Assembly (NCBI RefSeq): GCF_030209475.1 | Contig: NZ_JARVRW010000012.1 | Coordinates: 46,886 to 110,885 of the forward strand | Source: Microbacterium sp. lyk4-40-TSB-66 | GTDB lineage: Bacteria > Actinomycetota > Actinomycetes > Actinomycetales > Microbacteriaceae | DNA: 64,000 nt | Reading direction: 5' to 3' | Shown: piece after piece, positions 52,564 through 62,705 of the stretch | Numbering within the stretch: position 1 is the stretch's first letter | How the letters are laid out: each line of letters starts with the position of its first letter | The notes under the pieces: model-generated | What the model saw: the letters and a program-made list of their open reading frames with translations, nothing else | Told to the model about the DNA's origin: nothing | Databases searched by the model: none | Translations under genes and position numbers: made by a program

Positions 52564-52746
52564 TCACTCGATGGGCTGGTCGTCGCCCTCCAACGAGGGA
52601 TCGGACTTCGCCCCCTCCGCCGCGGTCGTCGTGTCGGGTTCGGGCCCGGGCTCGATCGGGGGCCTCTCGCGTTCGGCATCCATACCATCAGCCCACCAGA
52701 GATCCTCGACCGGATGCCACCACCTTGACGCGCCGACGGGCGTCAT
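52564..52746 (-). CDS. Possible small acidic protein
   Basis: 60 residues, MTPVGASRWWHPVEDLWWADGMDAERERPP... with a Pro/Asp/Glu-rich tail. Not recognised. The Trp-rich start followed by an acidic disordered tail is unusual for a random frame. An internal ATG at residue 22 is possible. Divergent from the FUSC gene 41 bp away. Confidence 0.4.
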   Translation of the reverse strand: MTPVGASRWWHPVEDLWWADGMDAERERPPIEPGPEPDTTTAAEGAKSDPSLEGDDQPIE

Positions 52747-52775
52747 CCGACCCTGGGTGGAGCCAGGGTGGAGCG

Positions 52776-52787
52776 TAGGGTGGTCGG
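52776..52787 (+). promoter_or_regulatory. Leaderless -10 of the FUSC gene
   Basis: TAGGGT (52776-52781), 6 nt, GTG 52788. Upstream, GGGTGGAGC-like words recur three times (about 52754-52781), which may be regulator sites. Confidence 0.5.
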
Positions 52788-53813
52788 GTGGCGGAATCCC
52801 GGGGACGCGTGTGGACCGGGGTCATCCGGGTCGGACCGCGCGCGGGCGATCACCGCGTGGCCGTCCGTGCTGTGCTCAGCGTCGGGGTCCCCCTCGTCGT
52901 CCTGCTGCTGATCGGTCGTCTCGACCTCAGCGTGTACGCCAGCTTTGGCGCGTTCGCGGCGCTGTACGGCCGCACAGACAAGCCCCGGCCGCGCGTGATC
53001 ATGCAGGCGACCGCGGGCGCGATCCTCGTCTCCTCGATGCTCATCGGCACGGTCGTCTCGGCGCTCGGGAGCCCGGCCGTCGCGGGCGTCGTCGTGGTCG
53101 CCTCCCTCGCTTCGGCCGTCACCCTCTTCGCGTACCGTGCCCAGTGGCATCCGCCCGGTGCGCTCTTCGCGGTCTTCGCCGGCGGGGCGACGGCGAGCCT
53201 CCCGGCCACGTGGTCATCGCTGCCGCTCGTGGTCATCGTCGGCGGTGCGAGCGTGGTGTGGAGTCTCGTCGTCACGGTCGGTCTCGTGCTCGCGCGCCGC
53301 GGATCGTGGGCGCGGCCGACCCGTTCGCGCCCGGTGATCGGTCCGGTCGCGTGGGAGATGGCGGCGACCGTCGGTGCCGCCGCCCTGCTCGCGGGCATCG
53401 CCGGCGCGCTCTTGGTGGGCACCCACTGGTACTGGGCGATGGTCGGAGCGGTCGCGGCCGTCGGCGGGGCGCACGTGACGGCCCGCCTGATCCGCGGCGC
53501 GCAGCGCCTGGTCGGCACGCTCCTTGGCGTGCTGATGGCGGCGGGACTCCTCGCCCTCCACCTCCCGCCGTGGCTCGTCATCCTCGTGGCCGTCGCGCTG
53601 CAGGCCGCGTCCGAGCTCTACGTCGGCCGCAACTACGGCATCGCGATGATCTTCATCACCCCGCTCGCGCTGCTGATGATCTCGCTCGCCTCCCCGGCGA
53701 CGCCGGAGATGCTGCTGCGCGACAGGGTGATCGAGACGCTCATCGGCGTCGCGGTGGGTACGGTCGTCGCCATCGTCTCCGCGGTACTGCGCCGTCGATC
53801 CTCGAGGAGCTGA
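52788..53813 (+). CDS. FUSC family (aromatic acid exporter-like) membrane protein
   Basis: 341 residues, about ten membrane helices in two halves. VPLVVLLLIGRLDLSVYASFGAFAALYGR and the second half MVGAVAAVGGAHVTARLIRGAQRLVGTLLGV carry the FUSC/FusB pattern (R-x-x-GT-x-x-G). Related proteins export fusaric acid or aromatic acids. GTG 52788 leaderless. Followed 5 bp later by another small membrane protein. Confidence 0.82.
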   Translation: MAESRGRVWTGVIRVGPRAGDHRVAVRAVLSVGVPLVVLLLIGRLDLSVYASFGAFAALYGRTDKPRPRVIMQATAGAILVSSMLIGTVVSALGSPAVAGVVVVASLASAVTLFAYRAQWHPPGALFAVFAGGATASLPATWSSLPLVVIVGGASVVWSLVVTVGLVLARRGSWARPTRSRPVIGPVAWEMAATVGAAALLAGIAGALLVGTHWYWAMVGAVAAVGGAHVTARLIRGAQRLVGTLLGVLMAAGLLALHLPPWLVILVAVALQAASELYVGRNYGIAMIFITPLALLMISLASPATPEMLLRDRVIETLIGVAVGTVVAIVSAVLRRRSSRS

Positions 53814-53818
53814 CCCCC

Positions 53819-54304
53819 ATGACCGCCACGACCGCCAAGCCCCTCGGTCACATCGCCGCCGAACGCATCAGCGCGGGGTGCTACGGCGCACTGGTGTCGG
53901 CATCCACCCTCGTCGGCCTGGGCAGCTCGGACCTCGGGGTGGTCATCGCCGTCGTCGCGCTGACGAACGTCGTGTACTTCGCCACCCATGTCTTCGCCTA
54001 CTCGGTCGGCGACACGTCGTCGGAGCGCCCGTCGAAGATCGTCGCCCACCACCTGCGCGTCAGCGCGCCGATGGTGTCGGTGACGTTCCTGCCGCTCCTG
54101 GTCGTGGTGGCGCTGGTCGCGTTCGGAGTCGACCTGCCGACGGCGCTGCTCTGGGGCGTCGGCGTGGCGATGTCGTACCTCGTCGTCGTCGCCACCGCCG
54201 GAGCACGCCTGCGCGGCTACTCCGTCCTCGGCGTCGTGCTCACGGCGATCGGTGCGGCGCTGATGTCGGCTCTGCTGATCGTGGCGAAGCTGCTGCTGCA
54301 TTGA
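53819..54304 (+). CDS. Small polytopic membrane protein, unknown
   Basis: 161 residues, four membrane helices, no recognised motif; HHLRVSAPMVSVTFLPLLVVVALV and LWGVGVAMSYLVVVATAGARL lie in the second half. Start ATG 53819, 5 bp after the FUSC stop, so probably co-expressed with the exporter. Confidence 0.7.
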   Translation: MTATTAKPLGHIAAERISAGCYGALVSASTLVGLGSSDLGVVIAVVALTNVVYFATHVFAYSVGDTSSERPSKIVAHHLRVSAPMVSVTFLPLLVVVALVAFGVDLPTALLWGVGVAMSYLVVVATAGARLRGYSVLGVVLTAIGAALMSALLIVAKLLLH

Positions 54305-54328
54305 AGACCGGATGACGCGACCGCTGCC

Positions 54329-54766
54329 TCACACAGCAGTCGTGGTGTGGTCGCCGTGACGGTGGACGATGCGCCACACGCCGTCCTCCCGACGCCAGAC
54401 CTGCGTCACGCGCACGACGAACGGGCGGGGCTCCGCGCCGTCGACCGACAAGGTCCCGCGCTCGCGGCCGGCCGTCATCGCCCAGTCGTCGCCGACGAGC
54501 ACGCGATCGTACTCGGGCACGAGAGCTCCGCCGGCGAATCGTCGGGCCACCGCCTGCAGGGTCGTCTGCACGTCCGCGGCGGTGGTCGCGTGCGTGCCGA
54601 ATCCGCCCATCAGAGTGGCGTCGTCGGTCGCCGTCCACAGCGCCGCAAACGGATACGGGTCGCCGCGGCCCATAGCCTCCAGGGCCTCCGCCACCGCGCG
54701 GAGCGCCTCGTCGAAGGTCACCGGCCGTGCGGGGTCGACGGGTGCCGACGGACTCTCGATCGTCAT
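54329..54766 (-). CDS. SnoaL/NTF2-like (DUF4440-type) protein
   Basis: 145 residues, NTF2-like cone fold: DEALRAVAEALEAMGRGDPYPFAALWTATDDATLMGGFG near the start and VRVTQVWRREDGVWRIVHRHGDHT at the end, the canonical last strand of the family. Such proteins bind or convert small molecules. ATG 54766; a second in-frame option is GTG 54772. Divergent from ribokinase. Confidence 0.8.
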   Translation of the reverse strand: MTIESPSAPVDPARPVTFDEALRAVAEALEAMGRGDPYPFAALWTATDDATLMGGFGTHATTAADVQTTLQAVARRFAGGALVPEYDRVLVGDDWAMTAGRERGTLSVDGAEPRPFVVRVTQVWRREDGVWRIVHRHGDHTTTAV

Positions 54767-54822
54767 GGACACATCGTCGCCGACCCCCCGCCGCCGCGCC
54801 ACCGCCCCGAGGACGACCGGCC

Positions 54823-55689
54823 ATGACAGGGTGGATTCTCGTGACCCCTCCTCCCCCGACGCCCGCCCTGACCGTGGTCGGCGCGATCAACGTCGACCTC
54901 ACCGCCCGCGTCGAACGAGCACCCGCCGCGGGTGAGACCGTCGCCGACGGCGTGCTGCATCGCGGACCCGGCGGCAAGGGCGCGAACCAGGCGGTCGCCG
55001 CAGCCCGTCTCGGAGCCGCCGTGCGCTTGATCGGCGCCGTGGGCGACGACGCCGAGGGGCGCGGCATCCGGGATCGACTCGCCTCCATCGGTGTGGATGC
55101 AGCGGGCGTCCAGACGACGGATGCCGCCACCGGCACCGCGCTCATCGTCGTCGACGCGACGGGTGAGAACTCGATCGTCGTGTGCCCCGGCGCGAACGCG
55201 GCGATCGACGCCGATGCGCTCGACATCGCACCCGGCGCCGCGGTGCTGATGCAACTGGAGGTGTCGGATGCCGTGGTCTCGGCCGCCGCAGAGGCCGCCG
55301 GGTTCTTCGCGCTCAACGCCGCGCCCGCGCGGTCCCTCCCCGCGGGGGTGTGGGAGCGCTGCGACCTGGTCATCGTCAACGAGACGGAGTACGCGCAGCT
55401 GCCCGAGGTGCACGACGCCCCGCTGCTGTGCGTCACGCTCGGGGCGGACGGCGCGCGCCTCTACCGGCACGGCGAGCTGGCGGCGTCCTCCCCCGGCGTC
55501 GCGACGACCGTCGTCAACACCGTCGGCGCGGGCGATGCGTTCTGCGCGGCGCTCGTCGTCGGCCTGCTGCGCGGTGACGCACCCGACGACGCGCTGGCGC
55601 GCGCGTGCGCCGTCGGTGCGGCGGCCGTGGCCGACGACGCTTCGCAACCCGCCCTCCAGCCCCTCGACGGCTACGGGGTGTCGCGATGA
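54823..55689 (+). CDS. rbsK: Ribokinase (PfkB family)
   Basis: 288 residues. PfkB signatures 1 (GGKGANQAVAAARLGAAVRLIGAVGDD) and 2 (TVGAGDAFCAALVVGLL, with catalytic Asp in GAGD). Substrate motif GAINVDL fits ribokinase, which phosphorylates ribose at O5. ATG 54823 has GAGGA 9 nt upstream; GTG 54841 would trim six residues. Stop overlaps the nucleoside hydrolase start by 4 bp, so ribose freed by that enzyme can be phosphorylated by this one. Confidence 0.88.
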   Translation: MTGWILVTPPPPTPALTVVGAINVDLTARVERAPAAGETVADGVLHRGPGGKGANQAVAAARLGAAVRLIGAVGDDAEGRGIRDRLASIGVDAAGVQTTDAATGTALIVVDATGENSIVVCPGANAAIDADALDIAPGAAVLMQLEVSDAVVSAAAEAAGFFALNAAPARSLPAGVWERCDLVIVNETEYAQLPEVHDAPLLCVTLGADGARLYRHGELAASSPGVATTVVNTVGAGDAFCAALVVGLLRGDAPDDALARACAVGAAAVADDASQPALQPLDGYGVSR

Positions 55690-56612
55690 CCCGTCGCCCG
55701 ATCCTCGTCGACTGCGACACCGGCATCGACGACGCCCTCGCCCTCGCCTACCTGTTGGCCGAGCCCGCGGTCGAGATCGTCGGCGTGACGACGGTGTCGG
55801 GAAACACGGATGCCGCCCGCGCAGCCGCCAACACCCTGTCGCTGTTCGAGTTGGCCGGCGCGGACGACATCCCCGTCGCCGTGGGGGCGCACGACTTCCG
55901 CGGCCGTCCGTATGCGGGCGGTGCGCCGCACGTGCACGGTGACGACGGGGTCGGCGGCATCGCCCTCACCGCGGCGGCCCGCGCCCACGACGCCCGCGCC
56001 GCGGTCGAGCTGATCGACCACCTGGCGTCGCGGCATCCGGATCTCACCGTGCTCGCCCTCGGTCCGCTCACCAACCTCGCCGCCTACGCCGAGGCGCCCG
56101 GCGTCGCCCGTTTCGACCGCCTCGTCGTCATGGGCGGGGCCTTCGCGCACTCGGGCAACGTGACGGCGTGGGCCGAGGCGAACATCCACAACGATCCCGA
56201 GGCCGCGGCCGTCGTGTTCGCGCAGGACTGGGACACAACCCTCGTCCCCCTCGACGTCACCATGACGCAGACCCTGGATGCCACCGACCTCGTGCGCCTC
56301 GAGGCGATCCCCGGTGCGCTCCCGCAGGCGTTGGCCGCGATGCTGCCGCTGTACCTCGACTTCTACGCGGGACGCGTGTTCCCCGACCGGCGCTGCGCCC
56401 TGCACGATCCGCTCGCCGCGATGGTCGCGGCGGGTGCATTGCGGGGTGTCAGCGTGTCAGCGGGCCAGGTCGAGGTGCGGCTCGAGCGCGGCGAGCGCGG
56501 TCGCACGGTGTCGTCGCGCGGCTCGTCGACGCAGCGCTGGGTGCGTGGCATGGAGGGTTCGGCGGTGGAACTGCTGCTGGGGCGGCTGGAGGGGCGGGAG
56601 TGGCCGGGGTGA
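55686..56612 (+). CDS. Inosine-uridine-type nucleoside hydrolase
   Basis: 308 residues. N-terminal DCDTGIDDALALAYLL is the calcium-binding and catalytic Asp cluster of the family; VMGGAFAHSGNVTAWAEANIHNDPEAA supplies the substrate Asn/Glu residues, and HDPLAAM the late His-Asp. Splits ribonucleosides into base and ribose. Coupled to ribokinase in a nucleoside salvage pair. Confidence 0.92.
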   Translation: MTRRPILVDCDTGIDDALALAYLLAEPAVEIVGVTTVSGNTDAARAAANTLSLFELAGADDIPVAVGAHDFRGRPYAGGAPHVHGDDGVGGIALTAAARAHDARAAVELIDHLASRHPDLTVLALGPLTNLAAYAEAPGVARFDRLVVMGGAFAHSGNVTAWAEANIHNDPEAAAVVFAQDWDTTLVPLDVTMTQTLDATDLVRLEAIPGALPQALAAMLPLYLDFYAGRVFPDRRCALHDPLAAMVAAGALRGVSVSAGQVEVRLERGERGRTVSSRGSSTQRWVRGMEGSAVELLLGRLEGREWPG

Positions 56613-56637
56613 TCCGGCGCGGCGGCTCAGCCGTGCG

Positions 56638-57462
56638 TCATCCGGTTGCGAAGCGGGTGTCGCGGGCGTAGTCCCGACGACGTTCGGAGAGAGCGGCGCT
56701 GACCTGCGCGGGAGCGTCCTCGCCGACCAGCACACGCAGCCGGTCATCGTCTCCGTCGCACACGCGGCGGAAGATCGCGTCGGCCGCGTCATCGGGGTGG
56801 GTCCCCCCGGCCGATTCGCCGGTAGGAAGCCACGGCACCTCGGTGGTGCCGAAGAGCTGTGCGCGAAGCGTGTCGTACTCGGGCAGGGGGTGACCGAAGC
56901 GCATGCTCCCCCCGGCCCAGTCGGTGTCGAGGGCACCGGGTTCGATGAGCGATACCCGGATACCGAAGGACCGCACCTCGGCGGCCAACGCCTCGCTGAA
57001 CCCTTCCAGCGCCCACTTGGATGCGTTGTAGAGCCCGAGCAGAGGCATCGTCCCCACCGCTCCCACCGTGGAGATCTGGACGATGTGTCCGGTTCCCTGC
57101 GCGCGCATGATGGGGATCGCCGCCTGACTGAGCCAGAGAGGACCGAGGGTGTTCGTCTCGATGATCGACCGAGCATCGTCTTCGGATACTTCTTCCGCGG
57201 CGCCGATCAGTCCGTACCCGGCGTTGTTCACGAGCACGTCGAGGGACCCCATCCGAGAGGCCGCCGTTCCGACCACCTCGAATGCCGCCGTCCTGTCCCG
57301 CACGTCGAGGGCCAGGACGCTCAGTCGATCGTGAGCCGGCAGGCTGTGGTCGCCGCGAACGGTGGCCACCACGCTGTGCCCGGCCGAGAGGGCTCTCAGG
57401 GTCAGTGCACGGCCCAGCCCGCGATTGCCTCCGGTGATCAGCCATGTCTTCGGCGAGGTCAT
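56638..57462 (-). CDS. Short-chain dehydrogenase/reductase
   Basis: 274 residues. Rossmann motif TGGNRGLGRALT, NNAG at LVNNAGYGLIG, and the catalytic YNASK (Y and K of the active site) after STVGAVGTM. NADP preference is suggested by the basic residue after the second strand (VATVRGD). ATG 57462 lies 6 nt after TAGGGT (57474-57469). Divergent from a TetR regulator that probably controls it. Confidence 0.9.
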   Translation of the reverse strand: MTSPKTWLITGGNRGLGRALTLRALSAGHSVVATVRGDHSLPAHDRLSVLALDVRDRTAAFEVVGTAASRMGSLDVLVNNAGYGLIGAAEEVSEDDARSIIETNTLGPLWLSQAAIPIMRAQGTGHIVQISTVGAVGTMPLLGLYNASKWALEGFSEALAAEVRSFGIRVSLIEPGALDTDWAGGSMRFGHPLPEYDTLRAQLFGTTEVPWLPTGESAGGTHPDDAADAIFRRVCDGDDDRLRVLVGEDAPAQVSAALSERRRDYARDTRFATG

Positions 57463-57468
57463 GAGGAC

Positions 57469-57513
57469 ACCCTAGGTGAATGTGGACGCTGCGTCTCGTT
57501 TCGTCGGTAAACT
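57469..57513. promoter_or_regulatory. Divergent leaderless promoters of SDR and TetR genes
   Basis: Minus strand TAGGGT (57474-57469) 6 nt before ATG 57462 and plus strand TAAACT (57508-57513) 6 nt before ATG 57520. The 30 bp between the two -10 boxes are the likely TetR operator region, though no clear palindrome was seen. Confidence 0.55.
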
Positions 57514-57519
57514 CACGGT

Positions 57520-58062
57520 ATGGCCCGTCCGACCACCCGCAGGAAGGTGCACGAAGCCGTCCTCGCGCTCGCACGCGAGAGCCGCGTCGGCTCCCTCACC
57601 ATGGAGGGTGTCGCCGCCCGCGCGGCGGTCAGCAAGCAGACCCTGTACCGCTCGTGGCCGACGACGGGCGCGATCCTGTTCGACGCCCTGCTCGCCCGCA
57701 GTGAGGGCGCGCAGGGTGAGACCGTCGTCCCCGACACGGGTGATCTCGGCGCCGACCTCGACTCCCTGGCCACGGCGATGGTCGCAGAGCTCACCGACCG
57801 CACGGTCGAGCCTCTCCTCCGCGCCGTGACCGCCGAGATCCAGACGGATGACGTGCTGGCGACGCAATATCGCGAGATGCTCCTCTCGGTGCAGATGTCG
57901 GCGATCGGCCATCGCCTACGCCGGGCCGGCGTCGCGGACCCCGACGAGGTCGCGGAGTTGTTCGTCGGGCCGATCCTGCACCGCTGGCTTCTGCGTTCGC
58001 GCCCGTTCACCGCGGACTGGGTCGCGCGGCACGTCGCGCGGACGGTGCGGGTGGCGGGCTAG
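57520..58062 (+). CDS. TetR/AcrR family transcriptional regulator
   Basis: 180 residues. N-terminal HTH: TRRKVHEAVLALARESRVGSLTMEGVAARAAVSKQTLYRSWPT, then a helical ligand domain with the TetR_C_33-like stretch VAELFVGPILHRWLLRSRPF. Leaderless behind TAAACT. Divergent from the SDR gene, whose expression it probably represses. Confidence 0.88.
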   Translation: MARPTTRRKVHEAVLALARESRVGSLTMEGVAARAAVSKQTLYRSWPTTGAILFDALLARSEGAQGETVVPDTGDLGADLDSLATAMVAELTDRTVEPLLRAVTAEIQTDDVLATQYREMLLSVQMSAIGHRLRRAGVADPDEVAELFVGPILHRWLLRSRPFTADWVARHVARTVRVAG

Positions 58063-58214
58063 CCGACACCCTCGATGAGCCGGCGCCATCGGCCGTGAGC
58101 GCGCAATGGAGCTTCGGCTGGGCGGTGGGAGTGGCCGGGGTGACCCTCATTGCACCGCCGGGTCGTCAGCGCCATGATGGCCTCACTCGCAGGAGCTCCA
58201 ACGGGGGAGGAACC

Positions 58215-58391
58215 ATGACAGGCAAGTACGAGCTCTACTCCGACAAGGCGGGCAAGTTCCGCTTCCGCCTCAAGGCCGGAAACGGCCAGGTCGTCGCGGT
58301 GAGCGAGGCCTACGAGTCGAAGGCATCCGCTCGCAGCGGCATCGCATCGGTGAAGGCGAACGCCGATTCGGAGACGGTCGATCTGACCTGA
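58215..58391 (+). CDS. YegP family (DUF1508) protein
   Basis: 58 residues, a single YegP unit: KYELYSDKAGKFRFRLKAGNGQVVAVSEAYESKASARSGIASVK. E. coli YegP has two such units. ATG 58215 follows GGGGGAGG. Function unknown. Ends 8 bp before a strong terminator shared with nrdF. Confidence 0.85.
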   Translation: MTGKYELYSDKAGKFRFRLKAGNGQVVAVSEAYESKASARSGIASVKANADSETVDLT

Positions 58392-58399
58392 GCGTCACA

Positions 58400-58447
58400 T
58401 GACGGAGGGGCCCCGCGCGATCGCTCACGCGCGGGGCCCCTCCGTCA
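58400..58447. terminator. Bidirectional hairpin terminator between yegP-like gene and nrdF
   Basis: Perfect 20-bp stem (58400-58419 with 58428-58447; TGACGGAGGGGCCCCGCGCG and its complement) and an 8-nt loop, between converging genes. Confidence 0.88.
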
Positions 58448-58456
58448 CGACCGGGT

Positions 58457-59458
<1,002 letters not shown>

Positions 59459-59477
59459 TCAGTCGGGGGTCAGTGGC

Positions 59478-61634
59478 TCAGAGCATGCACGAGACGCACT
59501 CGGTCATGTCGGTGCCCTCGAGCGCCAGCTGGCGGAGGCGGATGTAGTAAATGGTCTTGATGCCCTTGCGCCACGCGTAGATCTGCGCCTTGTTGATGTC
59601 GCGCGTGGTGACAGTGTCCTTGAAGAACAGCGTCAGCGACAGGCCCTGGTCGACGTGCTGCGTCGCGGCGGCGTACGTGTCGATGACCTTCTCGTAGCCG
59701 ATCTCGTACGCGTCCTGGTAGTACTCCAGGTTCTCGTTCGTCATGAACGGCGCCGGGTAGTAGACGCGCCCGAGCTTGCCTTCTTTGCGGATCTCGATCT
59801 TCGACGCGATCGGGTGGATCGAGCTCGTGGAGTTGTTGATGTACGAGATCGAGCCGGTGGGGGGCACCGCCTGCAGGTTCTGGTTGTAGATACCGTGCGC
59901 CTGCACCGACGCCTTCAGCTCGCGCCAGTCGTCCTGCGTGGGGATCTGCACGCCGGCGAAGAGCTCCTTCGCCTTGGCCGTCTGCGGCGCCCACACCTGG
60001 TCGGTGTACTTGTCGAAGAACTCCCCCGACGCGTACGTCGAGTTCTCGAAGCCGTCGAAGGCCGTGCCGCGCTCGATCGCGAGGCGGTTGGAGGCCCGCA
60101 GCGCGTGGAACAGCACCGTGTAGAAGTAGATGTTCGTGAAGTCGATGCCCTCTTCGGAGCCGTAGTAGACGTGCTCCCGAGCGAGGTAGCCGTGCAGGTT
60201 CATCTGGCCGAGGCCGATGGCGTGCGAGCGGTCGTTGCCGTCTTCGATCGAGCGCACCGAGGCGATGTGGCTCTGGACGCTGACGGCGGTGAGGGCACGG
60301 ATCGCCGTCTCGACCGTGAGGCCGAGGTCGCCGCCGTCCATCGCCAGGGCGATGTTCATCGACCCGAGGTTGCACGAGATGTCCTTGCCGATCTCGGCGT
60401 AGGAGAGGTCTTCGTTGTACGTCGTGGGCGTGTTGACCTGAAGGATCTCCGAGCACAGGTTCGACATGTTGATGCGACCGGCGATGGGGTTCGCCTTGTT
60501 CACCGTGTCTTCGAACATGATGTACGGGTAGCCCGACTCGAACTGGATCTCGGCGAGCGTCTGGAAGAACTCGCGCGCGTTGATCTTCGTCTTCTTGATG
60601 CGAGGGTCGTCGACCATCTCGCGGTACTTGTCGGTGACCGAGATGTCTCCGAACGGCTTCTTGTAGACCTTCTCGACGTCGTACGGCGAGAAGAGGTACA
60701 TGTCTTCGCCGTTCTTGGCGAGCTCGAAGGTGATGTCGGGGATGACGACGCCCAGCGACAGCGTCTTGATGCGGATCTTCTCGTCGGCGTTCTCACGCTT
60801 GGTGTCGAGGAAGCGCAGGATGTCGGGGTGGTGCGCGTTGAGGTACACCGCGCCGGCGCCCTGACGGGCTCCCAGCTGGTTGGCGTAGCTGAAGCTGTCT
60901 TCGAGCAGCTTCATCACGGGGATGATGCCCGACGACTGGTTCTCGATCTGCTTGATCGGAGCCCCGGCCTCTCGGATGTTCGACAGCAGCAGGGCGACGC
61001 CGCCACCGCGCTTCGACAGCTGCAGCGCGGAGTTGATGCCGCGGGCGATCGACTCCATGTTGTCTTCGATGCGCAAGAGGAAGCACGACACGAGCTCGCC
61101 GCGCTGCGCCTTCCCGGCGTTGAGGAAGGTGGGGGTGGCCGGCTGGAAACGGCCCGAGATGATCTCGTCGACCAGCTGCACGGCGAGACGCGGGTCGCCG
61201 TCGGCGAGGGCGAGGGCGGTCATGACGACACGGTCCTCGAAGCGCTCGAGGTAGCGCTTGCCGTCGAAGGTCTTCAGCGTGTAGCTCGTGTAGTACTTGA
61301 ACGCGCCGAGGAACGTCTCGAAGCGGAACTTGGCGCCGTAGGCGCGGTCGTTGAGCTCCTGGATGAACTCCATCGAGTACTTCGCGAGCACGGTGGGCTC
61401 GTAGTACTCCTTCTCGACGAGGTAGTCGAGGCGCTCCTTGAGGGAGTGGAAGAACACGGTGTTCTGGTTGACGTGCTGCAGGAAGTACTCCCGCGCGGCG
61501 CGCTTGTCGGCGTCGAACTGGATCTTGCCGTCGGCGTCGTACAGGTTCAACATCGCGTTGAGGGCGTGATAATCCAGTCCCTCGAAGCGCGCCTCGGTCT
61601 TGAAGTCCACGTCGGTCAGCTCAACTTCCACCAT
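59478..61634 (-). CDS. nrdE: Class Ib ribonucleotide reductase large subunit NrdE
   Basis: 718 residues. Ten-stranded barrel with [24 protein letters not shown] (substrate Cys), NLCSEILQ (active-site Cys) and [16 protein letters not shown]; the C-terminal redox pair is in TECVSCML, reduced by NrdH. No N-terminal ATP cone for activity control, as expected for class Ib. ATG 61634 overlaps nrdI by 19 bp. Confidence 0.96.
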   Translation of the reverse strand: MVEVELTDVDFKTEARFEGLDYHALNAMLNLYDADGKIQFDADKRAAREYFLQHVNQNTVFFHSLKERLDYLVEKEYYEPTVLAKYSMEFIQELNDRAYGAKFRFETFLGAFKYYTSYTLKTFDGKRYLERFEDRVVMTALALADGDPRLAVQLVDEIISGRFQPATPTFLNAGKAQRGELVSCFLLRIEDNMESIARGINSALQLSKRGGGVALLLSNIREAGAPIKQIENQSSGIIPVMKLLEDSFSYANQLGARQGAGAVYLNAHHPDILRFLDTKRENADEKIRIKTLSLGVVIPDITFELAKNGEDMYLFSPYDVEKVYKKPFGDISVTDKYREMVDDPRIKKTKINAREFFQTLAEIQFESGYPYIMFEDTVNKANPIAGRINMSNLCSEILQVNTPTTYNEDLSYAEIGKDISCNLGSMNIALAMDGGDLGLTVETAIRALTAVSVQSHIASVRSIEDGNDRSHAIGLGQMNLHGYLAREHVYYGSEEGIDFTNIYFYTVLFHALRASNRLAIERGTAFDGFENSTYASGEFFDKYTDQVWAPQTAKAKELFAGVQIPTQDDWRELKASVQAHGIYNQNLQAVPPTGSISYINNSTSSIHPIASKIEIRKEGKLGRVYYPAPFMTNENLEYYQDAYEIGYEKVIDTYAAATQHVDQGLSLTLFFKDTVTTRDINKAQIYAWRKGIKTIYYIRLRQLALEGTDMTECVSCML

Positions 61635-62056
61635 CGTTCCAATCCCTCGGTGACCCGCTCGACATCGTCGGGGGTGCCGAAAACTTCCAGCCGGTAAAGG
61701 TGCGGCACCGCGCACTTGCGCGCGACGATGTCACCGGCGAGGCAGAATGCGTCGCCGAAATTCGTGTTTCCCGCGGAGATGACCCCGCGGATGTTGCGTC
61801 GGTTCCGCTCCTCGTTGAGGAACCGGATGACCTGCTTGGGGACCGCGCCCTTCTCGACGCCCCGGCCGGCACCCCCACCGTAGGTGGGAGTGACCAGCAC
61901 GAAGGGTTCGTCGACCTCGAGGGCCGGGTCGGTCGGCAGCAGCGGAATGCGCACGGCCCGCTTTCCGAGCTTCTCGATGAAACGCGCGGTGTTGCCCGAC
62001 ACGCTCGAGAAGTAGACCAGGAGCGGAGCCTCGGTCGCCGACATGACAGCGCTCAT
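61616..62056 (-). CDS. nrdI: Flavodoxin-like NrdI
   Basis: 146 residues. Flavodoxin fold binding [20 protein letters not shown] is the phosphate loop, [18 protein letters not shown] the flavin loop. Supplies superoxide/peroxide to assemble the Mn(III)2-tyrosyl cofactor of NrdF. ATG 62056 used; ATG 62044 also possible. Confidence 0.94.
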   Translation of the reverse strand: MSAVMSATEAPLLVYFSSVSGNTARFIEKLGKRAVRIPLLPTDPALEVDEPFVLVTPTYGGGAGRGVEKGAVPKQVIRFLNEERNRRNIRGVISAGNTNFGDAFCLAGDIVARKCAVPHLYRLEVFGTPDDVERVTEGLERWWKLS

Positions 62057-62084
62057 GACAGGGGTCTGAGAGCGTGTCGAGGGG

Positions 62085-62318
62085 TCAGGCGAGACGTGAC
62101 GCCAGCTCGTCGATCTTGTCGGGGCGGAAGCCCGACCAGTGGTCCTCGTCGGTGATGACGACGGGTGCCTGCAGGTACCCGAGCGACTTGACCTGCTCGA
62201 GCGCCGACGGGTCTTCGGACAGGTCGAGCACGTTGTACTCGATGCCCTTGGAGTCGAGTGCGCGGTAGGTCGCGGTGCACTGGACGCAGGACGGCTTGGT
62301 GTAGACCGTGATCGCCAT
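62085..62318 (-). CDS. nrdH: Glutaredoxin-like protein NrdH
   Basis: 77 residues. Glutaredoxin fold with thioredoxin-like CVQC redox motif (residues 11-14) and WSGFRPDKI near the end, both diagnostic of NrdH, the electron donor to NrdE. GGGGAAAGAGAG precedes ATG 62318. First gene of nrdHIEF. Confidence 0.95.
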   Translation of the reverse strand: MAITVYTKPSCVQCTATYRALDSKGIEYNVLDLSEDPSALEQVKSLGYLQAPVVITDEDHWSGFRPDKIDELASRLA

Positions 62319-62379
62319 GTCGTTCTCTCTTTCCCCTGGAAAATCGTCGTCCGGACGGGCAGTGCCCGCCGGGACCTCA

Positions 62380-62401
62380 ATACTACATATGGGTGCGGAC
62401 A
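62380..62401 (-). promoter_or_regulatory. Proximal nrdH promoter (variant of the TGTCGGAGG type)
   Basis: Minus strand TGTCCGCAC, 7 nt, TAGTAT (62385-62380); about 55 nt of leader to ATG 62318. A NrdR-box-like sequence overlaps it. Confidence 0.4.
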
Positions 62402-62474
62402 TCGGAAGGCACCACAAGGGGTAGTAGTTACATCCGTGTGATTTTCCACCGTCTCTCCCCATGTACAACACAGG

Positions 62475-62571
62475 TTGTCCACGTTTTCATCCACAGATCG
62501 GCCCCCTTCCGGCGTCGTGTTAACAGGCGCGATTCCGCGGTTGTCGCGATGCGCGCCGGTCGTTGTCCACA
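62475..62571. promoter_or_regulatory. DnaA-box cluster
   Basis: Three same-strand 9-mers: TTGTCCACG (62475-62483), TCATCCACA (62487-62495), TTGTCCACA (62563-62571). The last is the preferred high-GC actinobacterial DnaA box and lies at the predicted start of the distal nrdH transcript. Confidence 0.6.
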
Positions 62572-62577
62572 GATCGG

Positions 62578-62599
62578 ACGCTAGACGGGGGTTCCGACA
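62578..62599 (-). promoter_or_regulatory. Distal nrdH promoter (TGTCGGAAC variant)
   Basis: Minus strand TGTCGGAAC (62599-62591), 7 nt, TAGCGT (62583-62578). Would give a leader of about 250 nt before nrdH. Confidence 0.5.
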
Positions 62600-62677
62600 T
62601 CGCACAGGCCGGCCATTTCGGTGATCGGCGTGTCGCGGCGTGTCGCGGCATCCGGTGCATGACGGGCCCGAGGCGCG

Positions 62678-62699
62678 TGTCGGAGGTCGGCTGTAGCGT
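62678..62699 (+). promoter_or_regulatory. TGTCGGAGG-type promoter of the MFS gene
   Basis: TGTCGGAGG (62678-62686), 7 nt, TAGCGT (62694-62699), 6 nt, GTG 62706: leaderless. Confidence 0.6.
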
Positions 62700-62705
62700 G
62701 GTGCG

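Larger units (their letters stand above)
62319..62705. promoter_or_regulatory. nrdH-MFS divergent control region with DnaA boxes
   Basis: 387 bp gene-free. Contains candidate nrdH promoters at 62380-62401 and 62578-62599, an MFS promoter at 62678-62699, and DnaA-box-like 9-mers TTGTCCACG (62475-62483), TCATCCACA (62487-62495) and TTGTCCACA (62563-62571). CCACAGATCGG is repeated after the last two boxes. ACCCATATGTAGTATTG (minus strand near 62393-62377) overlaps the proximal -10 and resembles a degenerate NrdR box. Confidence 0.6.

Noticed and set aside
62475..62571. Chromosomal origin (oriC)
   Set aside because: Only three DnaA-like boxes, no AT-rich unwinding element and no dnaA/dnaN/gyrB neighbours.
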